The position numbers and the translations under genes are program-made. Shown in pieces: positions 26,380 to 38,569 of a stretch of 64,000 bases of DNA. How positions within the stretch are numbered: the stretch's first letter is position 1; each line of letters begins with the position of its first letter. The notes below the pieces were generated by a model that worked only from the letters and a program-made list of their open reading frames with translations, was not told the DNA's origin and did no database searches. The stretch spans positions 2,294,001-2,358,000 of the forward strand of contig JAKSXM010000156.1 in the NCBI GenBank assembly GCA_022575985.1. Reading direction: 5' to 3'. The DNA is from Anagrus nilaparvatae (Eukaryota > Arthropoda > Insecta > Hymenoptera > Mymaridae).

Positions 26380-28185
26380 GAATAAAACTTTGAAAATTAT
26401 TTTAGTTGCACAAAAATACATAAGATCCACTGTGATAGAATGAATTTTCAATAAAATATTTTTTTCGATCCACTCTAATACATAAAAAGAACAATAAAAG
26501 TATAGATGTAGGTAATAAATATATTTATTAGAGCTTGTAATTATAACAAACGTTTTCAATTTAATGTATGTATATTAAATTCACTTATATCGATATTTAA
26601 TCAACTGAAGTATATATTTGCTATTTAAAAAAAAAAAAAATTATTTTTTATTATTTATTTTTTACGTATAAAAACTATTCATTTAAAAAATATTTTATGT
26701 TTAAAAATTATTAATTCTGTTTTTACCTATACACTTTATTAAAGATTTTTTTTTATTTATGCATATATTTGGGCGTAAAATATTTTATTTGAAAATATAT
26801 ATGGGATTGTTTATCTAAATTTCGCAAAAACAAAATTTTTCAATTATTATTATTATCTAGTAATTTTTATAAAATCCAGAAAGTAATATTTTCATAATTT
26901 TTACTTAAATAACTTAAAGTTAAGCTCTTGTTAAAGCTTATTATCGAAAAAAAGTTTCATTTGTTCCTAATCCTATGGAATTACTTTTAGAGAACTGAAT
27001 TTTTCATTGAATATGAATAGCAATCTGTCAAAGCAAATAACAGTCAGTGAAATTGAATTTCATATTAAACTGCTTCCATAAAAAAAAATCTGTACAAAAG
27101 TTTAATTATAAAATTTATTCCAAAAAAACATTTATTCGAATAACACCAGCCAGATTATTTCATATATAAATTCAAATGAAAAGTAAAAAAATAAAAAAAA
27201 AAATTTATTAAATGTGTAAACAATACTAGAATTTTACGTGTACAAAATTTATAACTATTTTATCTCATAAATTTTTATGCATTATACGATAAAAATGTTA
27301 ACAAATATAGTACACACGTATCTAAATTTATATGAAATTTTCTTTTATGTATTTAAATTTTTTTTTGGGAGAATTTTACTATTGAATAACTCTCTTTTAA
27401 TGTTTTCATTTATGTTAAAATAATAAAACAGAATAAATTTGTTGCAAATGTATTTTTTGATTTTAGCATTTTCAAATCAAAATCGGAAAAGTTCTGCATA
27501 AAAATAATTAACAAAATAATTATATACTATATGTTTACTATTCTATGGAAACAAAAAATATTTCAATTCCTGTTTCTAATTGTCGACAATTGGAATTGGG
27601 AGATTATTTTCTGGTATTTTTAAGATTTTTTTTGAACACTAATGTTTTTTGGGTTGTTTAATTTAAATATAAAATTTTTTTTGCCTAACATGGCCCAGTT
27701 TCGAATAAAAGAAATTCTCTAAAAATCCAAAAAAATAACTTTTTGCTTTTTTTGGGAAATAGGGCCGGTTTAGGCGAAAAAAGAATTTCACATTTACAGT
27801 GATCTAAAAAAACAGTAACATATAAAAATTTTTAAAAAGCCTTTTATTTTTAACCCCTCTAAATTCCTACCATGGACAAATGGATCATTTTCAAAACGCA
27901 TATTCGTGATCAGTGACCCAACTAACCTAAATACCATCAAGAGTAAAAAATTCCATCAACCTATAAAGTATAAAAAATTTCTATGTAACAGGGGTTGGTC
28001 CACGTCACGTCTAGTAGTCAATCGCAATTTATCCCCTCAGATATTAATTTACGTGTTATTTGGACTATTTTTTATTTTTCTGCTTGTAGAATGTAATATA
28101 CTGTTTACATACTTTCTTGCCCATCCTCACCACGACCAGAAGATAGTTTCTAAACACTAAACAAAAAATGTGTATTTTTATCCTA
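26380..28185. other. AT-rich stretch; motif TTCGTGATCAGTGACCC at 27903
   Basis: No gene supported. A 14-16 bp palindrome around 27574-27588 (AATTGTCGACAATT) and one copy of a dispersed GTGACCCA motif (27903-27920) are visible. The frame at 27906-28160 shows no family signature. Confidence 0.35.
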
Positions 28186-28190
28186 GGCAG

Positions 28191-28352
28191 TAAAAGTAAA
28201 GAATGTCTTAAATTGCACATAAATTGCCATCTGATCTGAAGCCGAGAATGTCAAACTGCGATCTGGGGCGATTCTTTTTTCCAAGAGAAAATACGTATAC
28301 TTTTGAATCGTGCCACAGCCGCGTAATAGTGGCCACTTACAAGAAATTTAAA
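28191..28352. repeat. Dispersed repeat (GTAAAGAATG...CTGCGAT) copy 1
   Basis: Ordered blocks GTAAAGAATG, GCACATAAATTGCC, GAAGCCGAG and AAACTGCGATCTGGGGC recur in the same order at 50953-51145. The repeat is less AT-rich than its surroundings. Non-coding. Confidence 0.6.
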
Positions 28353-29301
28353 TTTCTGTTTTATTTATCTTGAGGCTAAATTAAAAAAAAAACTTTACAG
28401 ATGTAATTTCTTACTTTTTTTAGAACAAAATGACATTAAATTATTAACGAATAAAGAATATTCAAATTAATTAATTTAAAAAAAACCGAATTCCACAAAC
28501 ACATTAATATTTTCAAACAGCTTCTTTTTTTGATTATGCAAATGCCACAAGGGAAATTCATAAAAATTATTTTTAATATTGACATCATGTGCATCCTATC
28601 TACATTCTACAAATTCAATAGAGTTAAAAAAGAAAAATACATTTTAATTAAAAAAGAATTTTTTTCTTTTTTTTTTGAATATTTAAAAGAGAAAAAAGGA
28701 AATCAAAAAAAAAAAAAAAAGCTTTTTAGATTTCCTTTAATATTTTACATAAAATCTAGAACAAGCAAAATATAATACATTTTTTTGTTAAATTTATTCT
28801 TCTATAGTCTATAAATTTACAAATTGTTTGAAAAGAAAAAAAAAATGAAAATTGAACAAAAATGTCATATTCGAATGAGTTCGCGCAGTATCATTATCCT
28901 CTTTACTTTTTTTTTACTTTACTTTTTTTTTGTCTTTGTGTAATCCTTAATGTAGTGTTCTGAATTGCGTTTAAGAACTATTTTTTTTTTCAATCTCATG
29001 AGCTTACAAAAACAGAATATAATATATACATTAAAAAAAAAAAAGAAAAATTGACGTTTTTTTTTTCTTTTAAGGCTGATCGGCGAAAAAAAAATTTATC
29101 TGTCTATATATTTAAAAACATTTTAACCTAAATAATGTGTCGAACTTTTTTATGTATATTCGAACGAAAAAATGAGTTGTGGAGTAATGTTAGGAATTAC
29201 TGTTTTTATTATTTAAAAAAAAAGTACAAGCAAAATACTGTAGCTAAAGTTGTTTTAGATCGATTTTTCAAAGAATAAACGATTTTCAAAGAATAACTCT
29301 G

Positions 29302-29570
29302 ATATAAGGAATTTCCCGCCAACTAAGCACAATTTTAATTACAGAGTCGAGAGTCGTGCAAATTGGTCCAAAATAATTTTTTTCAAAAGTTATAAATAAA
29401 AATAATCCCTATGACATTTTTAGCTGCCGTAGCCAAAAATCGAGAATCAGGTCTCAGGGGATAAAAAATGATTTATTTTTTTTCATAGAATTTCACAAAA
29501 AAAAAATTTGAAATAAGTTTCATGAATCAGCAATTTAATCACAGCCGACCTAGAATCCCTCATGTATAAA
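29302..29570. mobile_element. Short GAGGGATTC-family element
   Basis: Left end GATATAAGGAATTTCCCGCC, internal GTCGTGCAAATTGGTCC, right end GACCTAGAATCCCTCATGTA. A shortened, non-coding relative of 31544-32557. Confidence 0.5.
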
Positions 29571-29919
29571 ACTTAATTTATCAGGGACCCACGAATAATT
29601 AATTTAAACATACGATTTCAATCAAAATAAAAACTCTAGGAATTTGGTAAAACTCATGAAAACAGGGGACGAGGTCATTATTTACTCAGAATAATTTCTA
29701 ATTAGGGGAAACGAATAATTTTGATTTTGAGACTTGAAATTATTCTTTTAATAACAAAATAAATGCTTGTTTAAAGCTTTTGAAAGTTTACTAACAACCT
29801 TTACGATTTTTCACACCAAATAACATCAGAAAAAGAATTTTAAAATAAAGTTTATCAAAATTTAATTCGATCAAAAACTAGAAGTGAAACGGTATTTGAA
29901 ACATTTTTTTTTCGCTTAA

Positions 29920-30640
29920 CGACGCTCTGTCCACCACAGGGTGTTTTTTGCGCAGCATATTTGTAACTAAAATATTTTAACCATATATTTATTTATAATA
30001 ATTTTTTAATGAAAGAATCAATGCTTTTCAGTATTTAGTACAAGAATATAAAAAAAAAAGTTAAAAATGTTTATTTGTTTAAACAAATACGACCTGTTAA
30101 ATTTTTGAAATTTTTGGGCCACAAAAGCCTGAGTTCCCAGATCTGGGCTACTTGGATCAAAATTCTGCTTGGCTCATATTGAAGATCATTCAATTCTAGG
30201 TGGAGGTATCGTGGGAAATTTTTCGCTAAACCTTTTCAGTAATGAGTTATACCTATTTGTTTATAAATTGTAGAGCATTTTTAACTTTTTTTTTATAAAC
30301 AATTAGCTGTAACTCATTACTGAAGAGGTTTAGCGAAAAATTTCCCACGATACCTCCCCCTAGAATTGAATGATCTTCAATATGAGCCAAGCAGAATTTT
30401 GATCCAAGTAGCCCAGATCTGGGAACTCAGGCTTTTATGACCCAAAAATTTCAAAAATTTAACAGGTCGTATTTGTTTAAACAAATAAACATTTTTAACT
30501 TTTTTTTTTTATATTCTTGTACTAAATACTGAAAAGCATTGATTCCTTCATTAAAAAATTATTATAAATAAATATATGGTTAAAATATTTTAGTTACAAA
30601 TATGCTGCGCAAAAAACACCCTGTGGTGGACAGAGCGTCC
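29920..30640. mobile_element. Fold-back element with TTAA flanks (piggyBac-type target)
   Basis: Near-perfect palindrome of 721 bp with arms of about 340 bp around a loop near 30263-30293. TTAA lies immediately outside both ends (29916-29919 and 30641-30644), the target duplication made by piggyBac-class transposases. The ends read CGACGCTCTGTCCACCACAG and its complement with one mismatch. No protein is encoded; the frame at 30602 is in the arm. Confidence 0.85.
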
Positions 30641-30644
30641 TTAA

Positions 30645-31540
30645 AACATTTTGATGTAATATTTTATTTTTTTTATTTCAAATATAATTTAAACAGATAT
30701 GCAAATTTAGTTTTTGACAGAGAAAAAAATTTAACTTACAAAATACGGTTCACATTTTTTAAATCATACAAAATAAATTCCACAATATTTATCTTAAATA
30801 AATAAAAAAAAATTTTTTTTTAAACATTTCATTTTTTATATTTTTTAATTGCTTGCATTAAATATCAAATGGCTGGTGACAACCATTAAAATTTTGGCAG
30901 GTTCTATTTTTATGTGTTAATTTTGCTTTAATATAGTTGATTTTATATTTTTTTGAAGCTCTTTTATTGCAATAAAATTTTATCAAATTCATTTATATAA
31001 ATATTTTTTGATAACGCAAGCTACTAAAACGTAAGATTTAATAAACTGAATCTGTTTATAGCAAAAAATTTAGTATCCAAGAACATGTACATAAATTTAA
31101 AATAAAATTTTTATCCTTATACTTTTTAACAGAGTATTAGTAAAAAATATAAAATTTTTACTAACAATCAGCTTTAAAAAAAAATCAGCTTATAAAAATA
31201 GTAAATCTGACAGGATTTATTCATGCACGAGAACTTAAAAGTTCATAAATTATGTATTTTACGTAAAAATAAGTCATTAGTGAAAAAATCAATTTGAACA
31301 TTTTTTTTATGTATTTAATTGTGTGTACATACACACACGCACTCACACATAAATCGGCAAAAATCCTGATTAATTCATATACAAATTTGCAATTGAAAAG
31401 AAAAATTTTAAACAAATAAAAATATAAAATTAAAATTTTTTAATAAAAATGTTTAGCATAATAGTCCATACATACAGCAATCTATACATAAATCTTTTAA
31501 TTAATATTCAACATGAGTATATTTATAATAAATTTAAAAT
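30645..31540. other. AT-rich stretch, nothing recognised
   Basis: No supported gene or repeat boundary. A short (CA)-rich patch lies at about 31325-31350. Confidence 0.4.
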
Positions 31541-31543
31541 CAA

Positions 31544-32557
31544 TATGAGGGATTCCATCCCAATTGGGCTCAAGGTGGATTGAAGGGTCGTAGAAATTGA
31601 CCCAAACTATTTTTTTCGATAGTTTGACTACAAATAAGTACCAAAAGAGGTAAATTAACTCAAAACATTCTTATTTTTGCTTTCAAATGCTTACTTTGCG
31701 GTTAAAAATATTTTTTGCCCGCCCGGGCGTAAAATACGGCCGTAAAATTTTTTGCGAAATTTCAGCACGCGTTTTAAGTCCAGTAGGGCAAAAAATAGTG
31801 TGAGCAACATGGGTGAAATACTTCAAACACTAGCATGAGCACTAGTACGAGTGCTCGGCGAGTCTAAACTTTTGCGCTCTTGATACTTAATATACTATTC
31901 CTCTTAGATACATATACGAAATTTTTCGCAGCATTCAATTCCGAGGTTTAAAATTTGATTCAGACTCTGCATGTACAAGAAATTACTTTTTTGCCCAACC
32001 GGGTTTTCTGAACTCATTCTACGCCCAGGTGGGCAAAAAATAGTGTAAGCATCATGGGCGAAATACTTTAGACACGAGCGTGAACACTTATCACTCGTGC
32101 CCGGCTTCGCCGAGCACTCGTGCAAGTGCTCACGCTAGTGCCGAAACCTTTACGCCCTTGATACTTAAAATACTATTTCTATCACTACGCACTTATCAGC
32201 ATAAATAAAAAATGATGCGCAGGCTCGATTTTCTTCTACTTAGGCTTAAATTTTTTTGTTTTACCAATCTTACGCTAATCTAAAAGCTGCAGATCAAAAA
32301 AAAAGTTTTTAAATAACTGTATTTTCAATTTTTTTAATATAAAATTATGGCTTATTACTTGAAAATTTCTCCTTTATTTTCTAATACTTTTAGTCAATTT
32401 ACCAAAATAGACCAAAAATCACAAAAATGTCTATAAAAAATCATTGTTTTTACCTAAAAAACTAAAATTATTTGAGAGTATTTATTTTTAGTAATACTTT
32501 TAAAAACTAGTCCTCCAGTTTAACTTTGGTCGAGTTAGGGTGGAATCCCTCTTATAT
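31544..32557. mobile_element. GAGGGATTCC-family element with TIRs (about 1 kb)
   Basis: Left end TATGAGGGATTCCATCCCAA and right end TTAGGGTGGAATCCCTCTTA are inverted. Two copies of a CpG-rich block (31780-31905 and 32020-32185) lie inside, each ending in CTTGATACTTAA...ACTATT. The frame at 31904-32125 (-) runs through this CpG-rich block and is not a gene. No transposase. Confidence 0.7.
32020..32185. repeat. CpG-rich stem block CACTCGTGCCCGGCTTCGCC
   Basis: A CpG-dense segment with paired GCACTCGTG/CACGAGTGC-type arms, ending ACGCCCTTGATACTTAA. Related blocks occur at 31780-31905 and 45765-45955 and a terminal fragment at 19590-19637, so the block is dispersed independently of the element around it. 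Confidence 0.6.
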
Positions 32558-33318
32558 AATAACAAATAAATCAAATAATTTTATTCTTTAAAAAGTTTAT
32601 ATCTTTATAATTGAATATTAATATTATTTAATAATATAGAAAAATATAAATAAACGTGACAAGATTTTTAAAATAAACTAAATTGGAATATATATATATA
32701 CATATATTAAATATACAATTATATATATGTATATATAACTTTTTAATAATATATAAACGTTATGTAGGTTATCGCATATTATTATACTAACTAGAAACTT
32801 CTGAACTCTGTGATTGTATAAATTGTACATATATATTTAATAATTTCTTAAATACTATTTCCTATGTTAGATTTAAATTTTTTAGTTTCTTATAGCATTT
32901 ATGTAAAAAAAAAATTTTTTTTTAAATTATTGAAATGTACTTTTCTAAAATTATTTTATTTATATGTGGAGAGAAAAAGTTTCAAGTTTGAATTTCAAAG
33001 TTTTTTAAAAAGCTTTTAAAAAAAAAGTTTTTGATTTTTAACAGACATAAATTTTTTTTTATTCTTTGAAATAGAGAAAAAGTTCATTTAAAATTTATTT
33101 TTTTTTAAATTTATTTTTAAAATTTTTTATTTTTATTTATAGAATTGTGAGTATTTATTTTCTGGTTTGTATTGTCCCTTGTTGTTCTTTAGATTTTGGT
33201 AAACTGGGTCCAGATTACCTTGTAAATTGTTAAAATCACATAATATTCGAAATATGATAATCCATCGTTTATGTTAAATGGCTACCAAATGAAGGTTAAT
33301 CCATTATTCGTCCTTAAT

Positions 33319-33743
33319 CACTGTAAAAAGTAACTTTCTTATATTAACAAAAAAAATAGAAAATTTTTGAAAAATTAGTAAATTTTCAAAAAAATTTGTA
33401 AATATTCGAAAAAAATCGTCAATTTACTAAATTTAGTATATTATCGAAAAATTCGAGAATTCTCGATTTTTTTGTGATTTTACGAAAAAATTTGTAAATT
33501 CACAACTATTTTTCATAAATTTTTAATTATTTTTTGTAAATTTTCGAAAAAAAATTGTAAGTTATCAATTTTTCTTGCGAATTCACAAAAAAAAATCGAG
33601 AATGCTCGAATTTTTTGTTAATATTCTAAATTTAGTAAATATACGATTTTTTTCAAATATTTACAAAATTTTTTGAAAATTCACTAATTTTTCGAAAAAA
33701 TTATATTTTTTTTGTAAATCTAAGAAAGTTACTTTTTACAGTG
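33319..33743. mobile_element. MITE, CACTGTAAAAAGTAACTTTC family, best-preserved copy
   Basis: Left CACTGTAAAAAGTAACTTTC and right GAAAGTTACTTTTTACAGTG are perfect inverted ends. The 425 bp element is itself an imperfect palindrome of AAATTTAC/GTAAATTT blocks. No coding. Confidence 0.85.
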
Positions 33744-33749
33744 TACTTG

Positions 33750-35770
33750 TCTAGTTGTAAATGCTCTTTAATATTCAAATAAGAAATTATTCCAAGGGTC
33801 TTTTTTACATATCTTAAACACAAGGATTGAATAATCCCATGTAATTTTATATTTAATTCTTTGATTAAAAATCTCAAACTGATAAAAATAACTTAAGTAC
33901 CCAAAAAAATAGTTAATTTAAAATTAGTAATTTGTTTACTTTTGCGAAATTCTTACATCCATTGCCTAACCCTTTTTCAACTTATCAAAGAATACTTAAC
34001 TTAATTAACTTGTATACAAAATTTTTGAGACTCACATAAAAAATATTTAAATAAAACACCCCTAAAAAAGAAGCTTCAAATCATTCATCTAAAAACCCTA
34101 AATACACCCAAAATAAAACAAACTATACCATAAATATAACAAAACAAAATAATTTCATATTTCAAACAATAGCATATGTTTAACTTCAGATTTCTAAATC
34201 AAACATATATAATACAAATTCAAGATTAAAAAATAAAGCTGTATTTGACTATAATTATTCAAGTAAAATTTATAAAGAAAAAAATTTATATTTATCTTTC
34301 TGACATTTATCTAATTACGTATATATATATATATACATTTTCTTTTTATTTAAAAAATAATAATAATAATAATACAGTTCATATATGCTAAATTTAGTTA
34401 AACATATATATATGTGCATAAACATATTTATACGTATAAAAAAGATAAAAAAATTTTTTTTAAACATAAAATGTATAATGTGAGATGAAATTGAAAAAAA
34501 AACTGTATATATAAAACATTATGATAATAAGCATATATATTATATATATGAGATATTTTTTTTGATGTATTTAATAATTTAAAATATTTAACCTCAAAAA
34601 AAAAAAAATTGTGCAAATATAATTTCATTATAGACAAAAAAAAACATAATTTTTATCATACTTATGTTTATTTTGCTATTTTTTTTATCATTTTAATTTT
34701 GACATAAAATATGAATATAATTAAAAGTTTTTTTCTTTTCTAAGAAAAATATATATTTTTTTTTTTAATGTGAATTATAATACTAAGCTGGTGTATATAA
34801 TATAAATGAGACTAAATGAGATGATATATTGTGAGTTATAATTATATATATGGAGATGTATATATGAGTTGATATTTGAATATTTTGGGTTATTGGGTTG
34901 AATTTTTAAAATATAAATTTATTAGATTTTATTAATTCATAGATATTACAGAAAATTTAGAAAAAATAATACTTTTAGATATAAGCTTAATTGCTGAGTG
35001 TTTTAAATTTTACAGTAAAATCTGAAAAAAATCATATTTTTACCCATATATAACGTGGGCTATTTTAATGCATATGAAGAAAAAAATATGTATATATAAT
35101 GATATCATAAAAAAATAAAAGCATTTACTGTTTTTTATAAAATTCTTTACAAAGTTTTTTGAAAAAAGGTATACTTAAATATTTTTTTTTTATTATTTTG
35201 AAAATAATTATTTTAATTAAGTGGTTATAATAAATTTAATTAATATGGTATACGTTATTGCTCTTAATTATTATGTTTATAGATTTTTTTTTAGCGTTAT
35301 TGAAAAAACTCGTTTATTTTTTTGTTTTACCTAAAAAAAGTAAAATAGTAAATAATGCGACCAAATTAAGGTCTTAAGTGATGTAATTTAAGGTCATTTT
35401 AATAATTTTTGATCCAAAATTTGTGTTTAGCGACTCAAAAAATATTGTGAAGCTTTTAGCCTTGATTTATTAATGTGGCCAAAAAATCCAAAATCTACCC
35501 CTAATAAGGGGTGTTTTTTCAGAATTTAATTTAATTAAATTAATTTAATAACTGACTAGTAGTTTAAATCTGTTACAATTTATTAATATTTGTTTATTTA
35601 AGGGTGTTTTGCTCAAGCAGAACCTCAACTTTCGGAATCAATGTCCCAAAAAACCTTCAAAAGAACTTCTATCATCTCGATTGCCAAATTCAACTGATAA
35701 CTCATTCTATAGACTTTTTTATGGTCTATTAAGAGATAAAAATTATCTGTACTGAGAAAAAAACCTCTTG
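33750..35770. other. AT-rich stretch with (TA)n tracts
   Basis: (TA)n at 34318-34336, (ATA)n near 34360, long A and T runs. No gene supported. Confidence 0.4.
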
Positions 35771-35775
35771 CAATT

Positions 35776-35830
35776 AGCAGAATCCCACTTTTGGCTAGCG
35801 GAATCCTCCTTGTGACTAGCGGAATTTTGT
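35776..35830. repeat. Small minisatellite, about 21 bp unit with TAGCGGAATCC
   Basis: Three degenerate units in a row: TTAGCAGAATCCCACTT, CTAGCGGAATCCTCCTT and CTAGCGGAATTTTG. Related TTCCAATTGCGG and GGCAAACGG traces follow to about 36000. Confidence 0.5.
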
Positions 35831-36897
35831 TTCATGTTTAAACGATTGCAATAAAAAAAATTTTTTCTCTTTTAGGATATGCGAGTAGTGGTACAATTCA
35901 AAAAAAAAAAATTCAAAAAAAAGTCATTTGCAATCTACAAGCAAGAAAAAAAATTCCTCGAGCCACAAACGGCATTCCAATTGCGGCAAACGGATTTGAA
36001 TTCAGTGACTGCAATAAGTAAACAGTTAGAATAATGTTTTTTGGATCGATGAATACGAATCTGAAGTCAGTTTTTACCAAAAACGGTCTAGTTGCTCAGA
36101 ATTGGAGTTTTGAGGTATTTCAAGATTTTTGTCGATTACTTATGTTTTTCTGCTCGCTGAACACTAAAATGATATTAGTTTCTTCCTAAAATTCTCTAGT
36201 TTCCTACAATAGGAAACATTGAAAAAAGCAAAACAAATACCTTAAGTTGCTTGTTGTGGGCAACTATTGTAGTGTTGGTAAAAACAAATATTTTATTCGT
36301 GTTCAGTGACCCACAAAAAATAAACGTCCGTTTTCGCTAAAAACGGTTTTCATATTTGTATTCAGGGACCCAAAGAACATAATTATTATAGAAAAAGTTT
36401 ACGAAGCTATCAACAACAAAACATGACTGCGATATAGGGGTTCAGGCTTACACTATGGATTACGAATTATAGGAATTTATATAGAAAATTGTAGAATATA
36501 TTATTACATAATATTTTTAAGTTTTCTTTATACAGAAAAAAAAACTTTTGAAAATCACACCTGATACTTTAATATTTATTTGAAAAGTTCTGCTTTAGTA
36601 AACCCCAATCATAAATGGCTCCATTAATTAAAAATTTTAGCTTTACAAAAAGCCTATTTTAAAACCTTTGAAAAATAAACAAGTTTTTAAAATAACGTTC
36701 AAAAAAAAATATTTATATATATATAAAACTGTATTGATTTTCCCTTAAACAGCAAAAAACAAAAACTAAAATTGAATAAAAATTCTGTCATGTTTTTATA
36801 TAGCAAAAAATATGTACATAATAATTTTTTTTATATTTATTTTTATTATAATCAATTTTTATTCAAATAAATTTTTATCTAAACAAAAATATATATA

Positions 36898-36995
36898 GAG
36901 TGAATGCTCCAAATAGTGAGCAAAAATCGATTAATGATAGATAACATATTCTTATAAATAAGAAATAAACTGGTCACTAATTGGAGAATTCACCC
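36898..36995. mobile_element. 98 bp MITE with TA target duplication
   Basis: GAGTGAATGCTCCAAATAGT at the left and the complement of GGGTGAATTCTCCAATTAGT at the right. TA directly outside both ends (36896-36897 and 36996-36997). A minimal Tc1/mariner-type MITE. Confidence 0.7.
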
Positions 36996-36999
36996 TACA

Positions 37000-38560
37000 T
37001 AATATAAAAGTGATAATAATATTATTATTCAATAAGCACTGATAATACTAATAATAATAAAAATAAAAATATCATAAAAAATTAAAATTCTATACTCTCA
37101 TAAATGTATAAAATCATTATTATTTTTAAGAATATTAAAGCCAAAAAAAAATTAAATAATTCAGCACCAATTAAAGCACCAAAAATGAAAAAAAATATGA
37201 TAAATGCTGATAATAATAACAGTCCGATACTAAAATACAAAAAAAAAAAAACTTTGACCATGCTTTTTACCCATTTTCTTATACAAAAATTACATTTTTC
37301 CATTTTATATGAAAATAAAAATATTTTAACGTAATTATATGATAGCTAAATAATTAATTAAATTAATAATAGATAAAATTGCAAAAAAAAAATTTAGCTT
37401 TATAAAAAAAAAGTAACTAGATAAGACAAAAAAAACTATATCATCTATTAAAATAGTCTATTTTTACTTCTTATACTATAAATTAACCTAGATTTATTAT
37501 TAAAAAAATGTTAAATGCAAAATGACACTTTATAAAACTGCAAAAAATACCAAAAATTTATTATTTCTTGTTACAGATTTACGTTGTGTTTTTAATGTAT
37601 AATTTGTGTTGATTATTGTTACAGAGTATAAATTGTTTATATATTGTTTTGAAGAAAAAAAAATATGAAACTAAAATTATTAGTTTTACACCATTATTCA
37701 CTTAGAACTACTAAACATGATGATTAACGATCTCATTATTAGTAGCAGCTTTAATGGTGTGAACAAATAATGATCTAGAAATATCAAAATACTTTTAATT
37801 TTCTTTAGTCTTAAAATTTTATATTTGAAAAAAAAAAATTGGTACCACAAAAATTTTAAAACATTAACAGGCAGTCATTTTTAATCCAATACTATAAATA
37901 AATTGTGTAAAATAAATTCTGAAAAAAAAAAACTAGTTTTATATTTAAATCTCTAGAAATAAATTAAAAAAAATATAGAAAAAATATATATTGCTAAACG
38001 ATGTTATAGCTTCAATCATTTTTATAATATTGTGAAAAACAAAAAATCAAATAAATTAATATATCACATTTTATTATTATTATTGTAAAATTTTAAAGAA
38101 ATGTGTTTCTGTTATCATGTAAAAAAGGAAGTACAAAAATTAAAATATTGTACTTTTAATTATTATTATAAAATGTAATATATATAAAAAAAATTTATAA
38201 AAAAAAAAGAATTTTATTAAAAAAATCAATTAATTATAATATGATTAAAAAAATTTTAAAAAATTAAAAAAAAAAAATAAAATAAAATATAAGTATTATG
38301 AATGAAGAAAAACATATATTATAATATAAAGTCGTTGCTGATTTTCATAATTAATTATTAATTATTAAAATATACATTATATTAAAAAAAAAAAAAAAAA
38401 TTATAAATATAAATGTATTATAAGAATATAAGCTAAGCTTTAAAATTAAGCTAGCAGGTTTGTAAATAAAACTATTTGACTCTTTAAAATATTCATTTTC
38501 TTTTTTATATTTTATAAATCCTGTATTTATAATTTGAACTTGAGTTAATTACACAGCTAC
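37000..38560. other. Very AT-rich stretch, no feature supported
   Basis: Long homopolymer runs. Frames at 37082-37334 exist on both strands and are compositionally biased, so they are not called. Confidence 0.4.
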
Positions 38561-38569
38561 ACAAAAAAA

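Noticed and set aside
27906..28160. 84 aa + strand frame with a hydrophobic segment
   Set aside because: Only one membrane-like stretch made of Phe/Ile/Leu codons, expected in AT-rich DNA; no further evidence.
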